From assembly GCF_000308775.1 (NCBI RefSeq), contig NZ_BAGJ01000267.1, forward strand, positions 1 to 64,000: DNA of 64,000 nucleotides, given 5' to 3'. Both the position numbers and the translations under genes were made by a program. The first letter of the stretch is position 1. Every line of letters begins with the position of its first letter. Of this stretch, positions 52,103 through 59,690 are shown piece by piece. The notes under the pieces were generated by a model that was not told the DNA's origin, did no database searches, and saw nothing but the letters and a program-made list of their open reading frames with translations. This DNA is from Nocardia testacea NBRC 100365 (GTDB taxonomy: Bacteria; Actinomycetota; Actinomycetes; Mycobacteriales; Mycobacteriaceae).

Positions 52103-52774
52103 ATGACGGGAACAGCCAAAGTGAAGCCGCCCAAGAACAACGCGGAGTGGGCGCGGAACACCGAGAAGCGGCTGAACTCGGCGGAGCACCCGACCTCCAT
52201 GCGGGTGGGTGCATGGACCATCTCTACCCATCCGGACACCGGAGCACTGATCGCGAGCAATGTGAACGGCGGAAGCCTGATCTTGGCCGAGCCGCCCGCG
52301 CCGAGTGATACCGCAGACCCGGATGCCATCACTACCGACGTGGCGCAGGTGACGATGACCCGCACTGCACTGCAAGCCATCCCGGCCGGGGGCGCACTGG
52401 TGCAGTGGGACGGCAGCCTGTCCGAGATCGGGCAATGGACCTCCGGCGGCAGCGGGACTCAGGTCGTGGAAGCCATCACGGTGCCGATCTCCGGGGTCTA
52501 CCAGCTCTCCTCCACCGTGCACTGGGAAGTAGGCAGTATCGCCGCCACCATCGGCATCCGGGTCGATGGCGTCACCGTGATCGCGGGCCGGTATGTGGAG
52601 AGTTCCGGCATCGTGTGGCCGTCCTCGATCGCCGTGGGGGAACTGCCCCTTGAGGCCGGGTCCAGCATCTCCGTTATCGCGCTGCCCGGGGCTGCCCGCA
52701 ATATCGGAGCGTCCACCCTAGGCACTCCGGCTATCCCCTCGACGCTCTCCCTGCACCTCATCGCCCGGGGCTGA
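52103..52774 (+). CDS. Phage tail-like protein with jelly-roll end
   Basis: 223 residues. The N-terminal half (NNAEWARNTEKRLNSAEHPTSMRVG in pieces; WTISTHPDTGALIASN) is the pattern of actinophage minor tail proteins. The C-terminal half (VPISGVYQLSSTVHWEVGS, IAVGELPLEAGSSISVIALPG) is a C1q/TNF-like beta jelly-roll typical of tail-tip or fibre proteins. ATG at 52103 or GTG at 52097. It stands alone between two strong terminators. It may be made as a separate late transcript and alter the host range of the particle; that is inference. Confidence 0.68.
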   Translation: MTGTAKVKPPKNNAEWARNTEKRLNSAEHPTSMRVGAWTISTHPDTGALIASNVNGGSLILAEPPAPSDTADPDAITTDVAQVTMTRTALQAIPAGGALVQWDGSLSEIGQWTSGGSGTQVVEAITVPISGVYQLSSTVHWEVGSIAATIGIRVDGVTVIAGRYVESSGIVWPSSIAVGELPLEAGSSISVIALPGAARNIGASTLGTPAIPSTLSLHLIARG

Positions 52775-52812
52775 CCCCGGGGGCCGAAAACGGCCAACCC
52801 TCAACCACAGGT

Positions 52813-52939
52813 CTAGCCTCCGGAGAAGCCGCACGCCGGGCAGCGCAAGGGCAGGGATATACCGCCCGGCCGGAGGTCCAGGCGCAGCCGTACCGGCCCC
52901 GGCATCCGGCGGCCTAAAGCACGGATTCCTAGCCTCCGG
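52813..52939. repeat. Pair of 11-bp direct repeats in an intergenic gap
   Basis: CTAGCCTCCGG at 52813-52823 and 52929-52939. They lie in the 272-bp gap between the tail-like gene and the terminator. Possibly a protein-binding or packaging signal; no further support. Confidence 0.35.
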
Positions 52940-52999
52940 TAAGTGAACCTTACCGGTTGTTAGACGATGGTTGAGGTTTTGGATCGGCCCTGGTCAACA

Positions 53000-53042
53000 G
53001 CAGAACACCCCGGCCCGATGATGATGGGCCGGGGTGTTCTGC
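53000..53042. terminator. 17-bp-stem terminator between convergent genes
   Basis: GCAGAACACCCCGGCCC and its exact complement with a 9-base loop. It lies between the rightward tail-like gene and the end of the long leftward operon (53047), so it can serve both strands. Confidence 0.85.
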
Positions 53043-53046
53043 GGCT

Positions 53047-53517
53047 TCAGGTGTTCGCCCACGGTTCGGCCGGGTCGTCCGGCTGCGGCGGTGCGGCGAA
53101 CGCCCGGTCTAGGCCGAGTTCGCGCATATCCGCCTGCACGCGCGTGGTGAGCTCCAGCTGAGTCACGCCCTCGGCCTGGACCTGAACCCGTTGCGGGGCG
53201 GACAGGCCGTGCAGACGGGCCCTGCGGTCGTGCAGCCGGGCGGCGACCTCAATGGACTTCACGTCTCCGGCCATCACGCCGGGGAACGCCTTCAGCCACA
53301 GCAGATCGAGCCGCGCATCCTCGATCTTCCGCAACTCCTCCGCCGCATGGGACTCTTGCCGGTCGAGGACGGCTTGCACCGCCCGGAATGCGCCGCTCCT
53401 GTCGGAGTACCCCAGACGCTCCGCGATCTGGTCATACGCAAGCCCGGCGAGACGCAGCCTCAGCGCTTCGGTCTGCCGGGTCCGCTCCTCCGGCTGCGCG
53501 ATATCCGGTTTGGCCAT
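53047..53517 (-). CDS. HTH protein, small-terminase-like
   Basis: 156 residues. An N-terminal helix-turn-helix (LRLRLAGLAYDQIAERLGYS) is followed by helices (FRAVQAVLDRQESHAAEELR, RLDLLWLKAFPGV, SIEVAARLHDRRARLHGL). This is the build of small-terminase-like proteins and related phage HTH proteins. Last gene of the leftward operon, 2 bp after the metallopeptidase gene. ATG at 53517; the longer frame reaching 53961 is a shadow. In phage satellites a private small terminase redirects packaging, which fits, but no large terminase is nearby. Confidence 0.68.
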   Translation of the reverse strand: MAKPDIAQPEERTRQTEALRLRLAGLAYDQIAERLGYSDRSGAFRAVQAVLDRQESHAAEELRKIEDARLDLLWLKAFPGVMAGDVKSIEVAARLHDRRARLHGLSAPQRVQVQAEGVTQLELTTRVQADMRELGLDRAFAAPPQPDDPAEPWANT

Positions 53518-53519
53518 GG

Positions 53520-54242
53520 TCAGACCTCCTCGTCCTCCGGCTGCGCGGACCTCACGCCGCAGGCCCGTCCGCCGATTGCCGGCCGAATCGTGGCCGGGTC
53601 GATCCGCTGCCGGTGAGCCCAGCGCACCAAGTCGAGATCGACGCCGGGCCGGACTCCGAGAGCCAGGTGGATATCCAGGTTCCGCGCGGAGCCGTTGCGG
53701 TACAGGTGCGCGGCCAGCCGCCGGATCGCAGGCATAGCGAACCGGACAGCGCTCTCGATCTCCCTCGGCCTCCGGCCGCCCATCAGGGCCTTGTCCTCCG
53801 TGCTCAGGTCCGCCAGCGTGGCCGTGACCGCGTCCTGCGGCGGCTCGCCACTGTGCACGAACAGCAGTTCGGCATACGGTCCGGCCCAGCCGATACCGAC
53901 ATGGTGCTGCGGCTCGGCGTCGGTGAAGGCCACGCGGCCCTCGTCGGCCGATGCCAGGCACTCGGTGATCCGGGCACCGGCCAGCACCGCCATGACCGCG
54001 TGCCCTGCCTCATGCACACAGTTCGCCACCCGTGCGTACTGGGCATCACTCAGATCGGACAGCCTGCGAGGGCCAGCAGGCTTCACGGAGCGCGGGGCGG
54101 CGGGAGGCTTCACCGGTCCGGCAGCGGCGGTCATGGACATGGTGCTCTTGCCCCTTCCGAGGTTCTGCTGGAACCGCTGAAGTGCGGCCCCGATCTCGGC
54201 AGCGCTCTGCGCCGGACGGCCGGGGCGTCGGGTCGGATTCAT
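53520..54242 (-). CDS. HEAGH metallopeptidase-like protein
   Basis: 240 residues. The zinc motif HEAGH occurs in VANCVHEAGHAVMAVLAGAR (about residues 76-95), with a third acidic stretch (LADLSTEDKALMGG) further on, like the peptidase domain of FtsH (M41) without the AAA+ part. The first 60 residues are basic and Pro-rich. Related stand-alone proteins occur in actinobacterial prophages. Start overlaps the previous gene's stop by 4 bases. Substrate unknown; proteolysis of a repressor or head protein is a guess. Confidence 0.72.
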   Translation of the reverse strand: MNPTRRPGRPAQSAAEIGAALQRFQQNLGRGKSTMSMTAAAGPVKPPAAPRSVKPAGPRRLSDLSDAQYARVANCVHEAGHAVMAVLAGARITECLASADEGRVAFTDAEPQHHVGIGWAGPYAELLFVHSGEPPQDAVTATLADLSTEDKALMGGRRPREIESAVRFAMPAIRRLAAHLYRNGSARNLDIHLALGVRPGVDLDLVRWAHRQRIDPATIRPAIGGRACGVRSAQPEDEEV

Positions 54243-54958
54243 CGGGAAACCTCCATCGTGTTGCCGCCGATCTTCCGGGCCTGCCGTGCATCGGCGAACG
54301 CTGCGAGTTCCGCGCGGTGCCGCTCCCGCAGCTCCGCCAGCTCGGCGGAGTGCCGGTCCCGCAGCGCCTCGAACGCGCGGCCCTCATCGCTCGGCGGTTC
54401 CGGCCGGTCGGTGGTGTGCGCAGCCTTCAGCGCATTACGCAGGGCCCGCGCCTCCCGGTCGATATCCCGCAGCCGGTCCACCAGCCACACGCCGATGGGG
54501 TCACCGGCCACCACTCGGTTCGGCCGTGCCAGCTCGCCGCTCAGCGCCTCATCCAGCGTCCGGGCAGCATCTACCAGTGCCACGGCCCACGCGCCGCTCA
54601 GGACCGAATCGGGGCCGGACTCCGGTACATCCGGTGCGGAGCGGCGGACTTCCCGCGCGACGGCGGCCAGAATCTCAGCAATGGCGTGCCCGGCCTCCCG
54701 TACGCGCCCGGCCCAGCGCGCCGGGCTCGGGTCGGCGGTGATCTGCGCGGGGATTCCGGAGAGGGCCGCTGCCACTTCCGCGCTCAGGCTGAGCCGTTCG
54801 TCATAGACGACGCTCAGGCCCCGGCGGCGGCGGTCGCGCTGGGTCTTGAGGGAATCCGCGGAATGGTCGTGGGGCCGGATATCCACCGCGCGGCGGCGGA
54901 TCGGGAATCCGGCCCGGTCGGTGGTCGGCACTCCGCGCTCATCGACGTTCGTGAACAT
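54239..54958 (-). CDS. Hypothetical protein with coiled-coil end
   Basis: 239 residues, soluble. The middle has helical segments (AGHAIAEILAAVAREVRRSA), and the last 50 residues are strongly charged with heptads (ALRDRHSAELAELRERHRAEL), a coiled coil. No family recognised. Note a REAGHAI stretch that resembles the HEAGHAV of the next gene but lacks the first His. In the leftward operon between the zinc-ribbon and metallopeptidase genes. ATG at 54958. Confidence 0.65.
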   Translation of the reverse strand: MFTNVDERGVPTTDRAGFPIRRRAVDIRPHDHSADSLKTQRDRRRRGLSVVYDERLSLSAEVAAALSGIPAQITADPSPARWAGRVREAGHAIAEILAAVAREVRRSAPDVPESGPDSVLSGAWAVALVDAARTLDEALSGELARPNRVVAGDPIGVWLVDRLRDIDREARALRNALKAAHTTDRPEPPSDEGRAFEALRDRHSAELAELRERHRAELAAFADARQARKIGGNTMEVSR

Positions 54959-55006
54959 GTTGTGTCCCTTCGTGCAATTGGTTGACAGATGTGATTGACG
55001 TCTCGG

Positions 55007-55255
55007 CTAGGAAATTTCGGCCGGGAAAGCGCAGGTAGACGGCCAGCGGTCGGTCCACGTGTGGCCGCAGCGCGGGCATTCGTAGTCGCAGATCACCTGC
55101 TTCGCGCCCGGCCGCCAGGTGATGGCGGACTCGGAGGTCGCCGCCTCCCTGTACCCGCAGCCGTACAGCAAGCAGTCGGGGCAGTAGGACGGCAGCCAGC
55201 AGATTCCGAAGTCGATCGGCTCGGTGACCGGCGGGGCGTAGGTAGAGGGCATCAT
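55007..55255 (-). CDS. Small zinc-ribbon protein
   Basis: 82 residues with Cys pairs YCPDC and CGYR early and CDYECPRCGHTW late, enough for a structural zinc site. The C-terminal pair CPRCG is typical of zinc ribbons. No catalytic domain. Part of the leftward operon, 48 bp before the coiled-coil gene. ATG at 55255. Function unknown. Confidence 0.65.
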   Translation of the reverse strand: MMPSTYAPPVTEPIDFGICWLPSYCPDCLLYGCGYREAATSESAITWRPGAKQVICDYECPRCGHTWTDRWPSTCAFPAEIS

Positions 55256-55322
55256 GGTCAGGGTTCCTTTTCTGGTGTGGGTTCCGGCCCCGGGCGATTC
55301 GCAGCGCCCGGGGCCACTCGCG

Positions 55323-55484
55323 TTACGGGGTGGGGTGCTCGGTCTCCGGGTCGCTCTCCGACGGGGTCCCGGGGCTCAGCAGCGGCCAGAGCCCGCGCTC
55401 TTTCGCGACGGCCCGCGTGCGTTCCTCCGGGGTCCCGGGAATCCGGATACGGCGCTGCCCCGGAGGCCGGTGCTCGCTCACCAT
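55323..55484 (-). CDS. Short 53-residue protein overlapping the upstream gene
   Basis: Begins ATG 55484, seven bases inside the end of the 143-residue gene, and reads MVSEHRPPGQRRIRIPGTPE, ERTRAVAKERGLWPLLS, ending PTP. Basic middle, acidic end. The overlap favours translational coupling. I prefer it to another leftward frame (55258-55494), which is mostly Arg/Pro/Ala and lacks structure. Function unknown. Confidence 0.5.
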   Translation of the reverse strand: MVSEHRPPGQRRIRIPGTPEERTRAVAKERGLWPLLSPGTPSESDPETEHPTP

Positions 55485-55909
55485 GTGCGATCACCGGCGA
55501 CTACCCAGCCGTCCGTGCGCAGCCGCTCCGCCAACCGGCCGGAGAGGTAGGAGGCGATCCGCCAGCACTGATCGCGGGACGACCACCGGGCCTCCGTGGG
55601 GTCGCTCGTGAGTCCCCGGATCACCCGGCTCAGCGCCTGTGTCTCAGCGGTCCGCACGGCGTACTCCACAGCCAGGGAATCCCGGACGAAGACTGCGATC
55701 CGGGGCGTAGCGGCGAACGGGTCGCGTACGGGCTGGACGGCAGGCACAGAGCCGGGGACGGGCGCCGCCGCCCGGGGCCGGTGAAGCTGCGCCGCCAGCG
55801 CGCTCAGCCGGTTCCGCAGCTCCTCCTCGATCAGACTCGGGCCGGACAGCAGAGCATCACTCTCCGCTGCCAGCCGGGCACGTACGGCCGTGGTCCCGGT
55901 GAGGGTCAT
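55478..55909 (-). CDS. Hypothetical helical protein
   Basis: 143 residues, no membrane helix: VRARLAAESDALLSGPSLIE, ELRNRLSALAAQLHRPRA, then RDSLAVEYAVRTAETQALSR. No family recognised. GGAG stands 7 bases before the ATG at 55909, which decides that start over a much longer frame that would cross the candidate origin. It is the first gene after that region, reading leftward. Function unknown. Confidence 0.6.
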   Translation of the reverse strand: MTLTGTTAVRARLAAESDALLSGPSLIEEELRNRLSALAAQLHRPRAAAPVPGSVPAVQPVRDPFAATPRIAVFVRDSLAVEYAVRTAETQALSRVIRGLTSDPTEARWSSRDQCWRIASYLSGRLAERLRTDGWVVAGDRTW

Positions 55910-56244
55910 TGCGCAGCTCCGATCAGTCGTATGTGACATGCCACTGTGAGTTGGTTGAGGGGTCTGGGTGAGTGCGCAGCCGTCCGCCCGTCCCGCAGCA
56001 CAAGGCACGCAGCCCGTGGGTGGGGAACGGGGAACCGGGGGAACTCTGCCCGCGTGTGATTCTGAGAATTCGGACAACACACGGAAGGCGTGTAATCGCT
56101 CTACCTGCATAAATAGATAGATTTCTTTCATGTCCCTATAGAGCGCATGCAGGGGGTCGGGGGAACTGTTCCCCCAGTTCCCCCAGTTCCCCCGCAGGTC
56201 AGTGGGGGAACTGGGGAAAGCTTTCGGGCTGTGCAGTCCTGAAA
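55910..56244. other. Candidate replication origin with GGGGAAC repeats
   Basis: 335 bp without a gene. GGGGAAC units cluster at about 56022-56045 and again, on both strands, at 56158-56218 (GTTCCCCC repeats facing a GGGGGAACTGGGG). Between them is an AT-rich tract (56085-56150; TGCATAAATAGATAGATTTC). Repeats flanking an AT-rich stretch next to a helicase gene is the build of an origin. Inferred, not proven. Confidence 0.55.
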
Positions 56245-57969
56245 TCATGCGAGGCCGATCCGCGTACGCCCCGGGTCGGAAACGACCTGTCCGGCGGTGA
56301 TCAGGTTTTCGAGTGCCTGCTGTGCCAGTCCTCGCTCCGCCCCCTTGAAGGCTTTGCGGTGAAGTCCGTCCACTCCGGACTTCTTGGACCACTGCACCGG
56401 AGCCTTGTTCTTCGGCAGACGCGAGAGAATGCGATCCCCGATGCGTTGCAAGGTGTCATCGGCCTTCGCCACAGCGGCGGCGGTAGCAACAGCCCGGAGC
56501 TGCGACGTGTGCGCCTTCCGCTCCTCCTCTTCGGCCTTCTGCTCCCGCGCCCATTCCGCCGCGTCCTCCTGTACGGCTACGGAGGCCGCGAACAGTGCTT
56601 CGGCAAGGTCCCAGTCGTCCGGCAGCACGAGCCCGTTCCACTCCCGGTCCGAGTCCGGAGTGAGGCAATCCAGAATGACGAGTAGGGCGGCGGTGCGGGC
56701 GACCATCGCCGGTTTCTGACCTTCATATCGGCCGACCTCCAGCAGTCCGCGCCGCCGCGCGATAGCGGCTACCCGGACGGCGCGGCGCAGCTCCGGGCAC
56801 AGCTCCATCCCGCCCGTGGGCAGCGGGCCGACCTTCAGGACGCCGGGGTCATCCGGCACGTCATCGATATCCGGCGCGTACGGGTCCGTCACCGAGCCGA
56901 ACAGGAATCGCTGAGGCGTACCGGCCTCGACCTCGGCGTCCGACAGAAGACGGGACAGAACCTCGCGCTGGAAGCCGACCGCCACCCCGAGCACGCAGTC
57001 CTTGACGTTGCGGAACGCCTCCTTGCCCGCGTTCGCCTGCCCCTCCAGCTCACCGGACCAGGCCGAACGCAGAGCCGGGGCCAGCGAGGACCCGGAATAG
57101 ACCATCTGGGCCAGCATCTCGCCGCCCTCGTCCTTGTGCAGGAACAGCTTGTTCCGGACCTGCTCCTGCCGTGCACCCTTCGCCGCCCCCGCCGGAACTC
57201 CCATGTACGCCTGCGCGATCCCGGGGCCGGAGCCCATGCCGAGCATGCGCGGCACCTCGGCAGCGTCATGCGGATCTACGGACAGGGTGACATGCAGGAG
57301 CCGCTTCGCGGCCTTGTAGTCCGAGGACTTGCCCGACCCGGAGGTAGCGACGAGGCCCACGAACATGTTCAGCGGCAGCGGGCTCTTGATTCCGGTGTTC
57401 AACGTCACGGACGGCTCCATATGTGCGCTGAGCAGCGCCAGCACCGACAGCAGGACACCGTGCGGTGATTCGTCCCGCGCGTGCGCGGCCTGCCGGATAT
57501 GCCGCAGGAATCCGCGCCGCTCCCAGAACTCCCGGGGAAGGATCATGCCCACCGGTGGAGTTGACGAACGGTGCACGGCCTTGGCCGCTTCCAGCTCCGC
57601 TACCTTCGCCCGGTACGTGTTCGGGTCGTCATGGCCGTTCTCCGCACACCAGGCGGCCTCCGCCTCCGGGGTGGTGGAGAAGTCCGGCAGAGCCTTGTTC
57701 AGGGCCGCAAGAGGGACCCACGGAAGGTCGTAGAGCGGCGTGTCCTCTTCCAGGGTGTCCGCCCAGCCCACGGACTCGTAATCCGCGCGCAGCACGCCCA
57801 GACCATCGGCACCGAGGATGCCTTCCAGTCCACCATCCAGCCCGGCATGGTCGCACAGCTCCTGTACGTGCTCTCCGTGCACATAGATGGTCGGAGGCTT
57901 CGCGGAGCTGGAACCGGTATTACTGCCAGCGATGGCGAATGGATCGGTAAGATCGGGCTCAGAGTTCAT
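56245..57969 (-). CDS. DUF3987-like primase-helicase
   Basis: 574 residues. The ATPase core is central: Walker A GLVATSGSGKSSD (about 205), a Walker B-like LFLHKDEGGEML (about 275), and further FGSVTDPYAPDIDD and MVARTAALLVILDCLTPDSD. This matches DUF3987 proteins, which serve as replicative helicases in prophages and satellites. The C-terminal 120 residues are charged with a winged-helix-like end. AAAGGGAGAGG precedes the ATG at 57969. The candidate origin is right after its stop. It is the element's only replication protein. Confidence 0.78.
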   Translation of the reverse strand: MNSEPDLTDPFAIAGSNTGSSSAKPPTIYVHGEHVQELCDHAGLDGGLEGILGADGLGVLRADYESVGWADTLEEDTPLYDLPWVPLAALNKALPDFSTTPEAEAAWCAENGHDDPNTYRAKVAELEAAKAVHRSSTPPVGMILPREFWERRGFLRHIRQAAHARDESPHGVLLSVLALLSAHMEPSVTLNTGIKSPLPLNMFVGLVATSGSGKSSDYKAAKRLLHVTLSVDPHDAAEVPRMLGMGSGPGIAQAYMGVPAGAAKGARQEQVRNKLFLHKDEGGEMLAQMVYSGSSLAPALRSAWSGELEGQANAGKEAFRNVKDCVLGVAVGFQREVLSRLLSDAEVEAGTPQRFLFGSVTDPYAPDIDDVPDDPGVLKVGPLPTGGMELCPELRRAVRVAAIARRRGLLEVGRYEGQKPAMVARTAALLVILDCLTPDSDREWNGLVLPDDWDLAEALFAASVAVQEDAAEWAREQKAEEEERKAHTSQLRAVATAAAVAKADDTLQRIGDRILSRLPKNKAPVQWSKKSGVDGLHRKAFKGAERGLAQQALENLITAGQVVSDPGRTRIGLA

Positions 57970-57988
57970 GGGATTGCCTCTCCCTTTC

Positions 57989-58019
57989 CGGCCCCCCGGT
58001 ATCGATCACCGGGGGGCCG
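57989..58019. terminator. Hairpin between HNH and helicase genes
   Basis: CGGCCCCCCGGT and its exact complement, 12-bp stem with a 7-base loop, directly upstream of the helicase ribosome site. It may attenuate read-through from the excisionase-HNH pair into the replication gene. Confidence 0.6.
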
Positions 58020-58074
58020 ATTCATTTGTCCAGACCCGTTGCCATGCAACGGGTTACGTGCGTTGTGGGCAGAT

Positions 58075-58674
58075 TCAGGCGGCAGCGGAGTTCAGCAGCG
58101 TGGTGATACGCGCGACCTGCTCGGAGGTGAGCGGCGGGGCCTCCGCCACTACCCGCTCGATGTAGTCGGCGTACTCGGTACGTGGGTCCGGGGTAGCGAC
58201 GGGCGGCGGCACCAGAGGCGGCGCGGTGGGCCGGGCTTGATATTCCGTGCGCCTTCGTTCCCGCGCCGCGTCGTAGCAGGCCCGGCACTGGAAGTGGCCG
58301 GCCGAGGTCGGCCGGGCGTTCTCTCCCTCGATCCGGTGCCCGCGCTGGCACGCACCGGTGCGCCACGTGATCTGAGCCGGGCTCATGCCGCGCCGCGCGT
58401 TCTCGGTCCGGGTCACAGGCTCCAGGTGGGCCGGATTCACGCAGTGCCGGTGACGACACCCTCGCTCGTGAACATGGTCGATGACCAGGCCGTCCGGAAT
58501 GGGGCCGACCCAGGTCTCATATGCGGCCCGGTGAGCTCGCAGAATCCTGCCCCCGAAGGAGATTTGGCCGTATCCGCTGGGGTCCGTGCTCAGTTGCCAC
58601 AGCCAGCATCCCGTTTCCGGATCGACCTGGATATTGGCCGTGAGCTTTTCCTCGATCGAGGAGTGCCGGGCCAT
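58075..58674 (-). CDS. HNH endonuclease
   Basis: 199 residues. The HNH core is IPDGLVIDHVHERGCR, then CVNPAHLEPVTRTENARRG (about 85-120), with the catalytic His in IDH. Further Cys pairs (CQRGH, CRACYD) suggest a zinc site. The N-terminal GCWLWQLSTDPSGYGQISFG is typical of phage HNH homing-type enzymes. Such nucleases assist cos packaging or act as homing enzymes. ATG at 58674, 2 bp after the excisionase gene. Confidence 0.85.
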   Translation of the reverse strand: MARHSSIEEKLTANIQVDPETGCWLWQLSTDPSGYGQISFGGRILRAHRAAYETWVGPIPDGLVIDHVHERGCRHRHCVNPAHLEPVTRTENARRGMSPAQITWRTGACQRGHRIEGENARPTSAGHFQCRACYDAARERRRTEYQARPTAPPLVPPPVATPDPRTEYADYIERVVAEAPPLTSEQVARITTLLNSAAA

Positions 58675-58676
58675 GA

Positions 58677-58880
58677 TCACGCCCCCGGCCGGACGGTGTG
58701 CGCGTCCAAGTACGCCTCGATGTCGTCGGCCCGGTAGCGGATGCGGCGGCCGATCCGGACGTAGGGCAGGCCCCGGTCTGCCGACCGGTCCTGCCGCAGC
58801 GTGCCGGGACTGGTGCCGACCAATTCGGCGACCTCGCGTTCGGTGAGAAGTTCCGGCAACTTGTGTGCAGCAGCAGTCAT
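58677..58880 (-). CDS. Excisionase-like HTH protein
   Basis: 67 residues with a MerR/AlpA-like winged helix: LLTEREVAELVGTSPGTLRQD, then LPYVRIGRRIRYRADDIEAYL. This is the Xis/AlpA family that steers integrases toward excision. It is divergent from the gene at 58972 and from the integrase beyond, with TGATAC/GTATCA repeats in the gap. Co-transcribed with the HNH gene. ATG at 58880. Confidence 0.87.
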   Translation of the reverse strand: MTAAAHKLPELLTEREVAELVGTSPGTLRQDRSADRGLPYVRIGRRIRYRADDIEAYLDAHTVRPGA

Positions 58881-58937
58881 TTCGTGCTCTCCGTAGGTAT
58901 CTCGTGGTGCCTTCCGGTCTCAGAATGCCGGAGATTG

Positions 58938-58990
58938 TGATACGAGAGCTATGGCTTGTAGTATCAATTTCATGGATCACACCCTGATAC
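58938..58990. promoter_or_regulatory. TGATAC/GTATCA repeats and leaderless promoter
   Basis: TGATAC at 58938-58943 and 58985-58990, GTATCA at 58961-58966, forming two inverted pairs with 17- and 18-bp spacers. TTGTGA (58935-58940) and TAGTAT (58959-58964) fit a -35/-10 pair whose start would be at about 58971, making the ATG at 58972 leaderless. A switch region between excision and integration genes. Confidence 0.55.
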
Positions 58991-59598
58991 CAAATGGCGG
59001 GGAACGCGGCACCGTGAAGGCGGTTCGGCTACCCGAGCCCGGACGAGGGGAGGGCGACCCGGTGAGAGACAAGAGCCTTCCCGCGCTGAACAGCCCCGTC
59101 GTCGTAGAACTCCACGGTCACCCGCACCGGTATGTAGTGCGGGCGGTGCCGACCGACGACGGCCCCGTGCTGGCAGAGCTGCGCGTACTCGGAGACGGGC
59201 CGACGCTCGATCACGACGCGCTCGCATCCGTCTCACCGCGCCGCCTCGCCTACGCGGCCATGCAATGGCTGAGTTCCGGCGGCGGACTGTGGGGCACCCC
59301 CGGTGATACGCCGGACGTTTATGCGCAGCCGGAGAATGCCGATGCCTTCCGGCATTACAACAAGCTCTCCGAGGAACTTCTCGAAGAAGTGGCGGCGCAC
59401 GTCATCACGGCAAAACAGCACGGAAAGCCCGTACGGAAATACGTCGCGGACAAAATGCACAAGAGCATTCCCACCGTCGCTCGGTATATCCGCGATGCGA
59501 AAGCGGCGGGATATCTCTCCGATGCTCCGTTGCCCAAGGTACGGGAGCAGCCGGAGTACGACCCCGCGACGCAGCTCCGCCCGGATCAATCATCTTGA
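58972..59598 (+). CDS. Hypothetical protein upstream of the integrase
   Basis: 208 residues from the ATG at 58972, chosen because a promoter places the transcript start there; an ATG at 58951 adds seven residues. The N-terminal half is beta-rich (VVVELHGHPHRYVVRAVPTD). The C-terminal half carries a helix-turn-helix-like stretch (YVADKMHKSIPTVARYIRDAKAAGYL). It resembles conserved actinobacterial element proteins found before integrases and probably binds DNA. 92 bp before the integrase gene in the same direction. Confidence 0.7.
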   Translation: MDHTLIPNGGERGTVKAVRLPEPGRGEGDPVRDKSLPALNSPVVVELHGHPHRYVVRAVPTDDGPVLAELRVLGDGPTLDHDALASVSPRRLAYAAMQWLSSGGGLWGTPGDTPDVYAQPENADAFRHYNKLSEELLEEVAAHVITAKQHGKPVRKYVADKMHKSIPTVARYIRDAKAAGYLSDAPLPKVREQPEYDPATQLRPDQSS

Positions 59599-59690
59599 TA
59601 TGCCACGGAACCCGTGTTGCGGATCTATCAAAATGATAGTTCCCGCAGCTCAGGAGCTACATAGAACACCACCACGAGAGAGATAGGCCA

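Noticed and set aside
55258..55494. 78-codon minus-strand frame in the element operon
   Set aside because: Overlaps the better-supported 53-codon coupled gene and has shadow-like composition.
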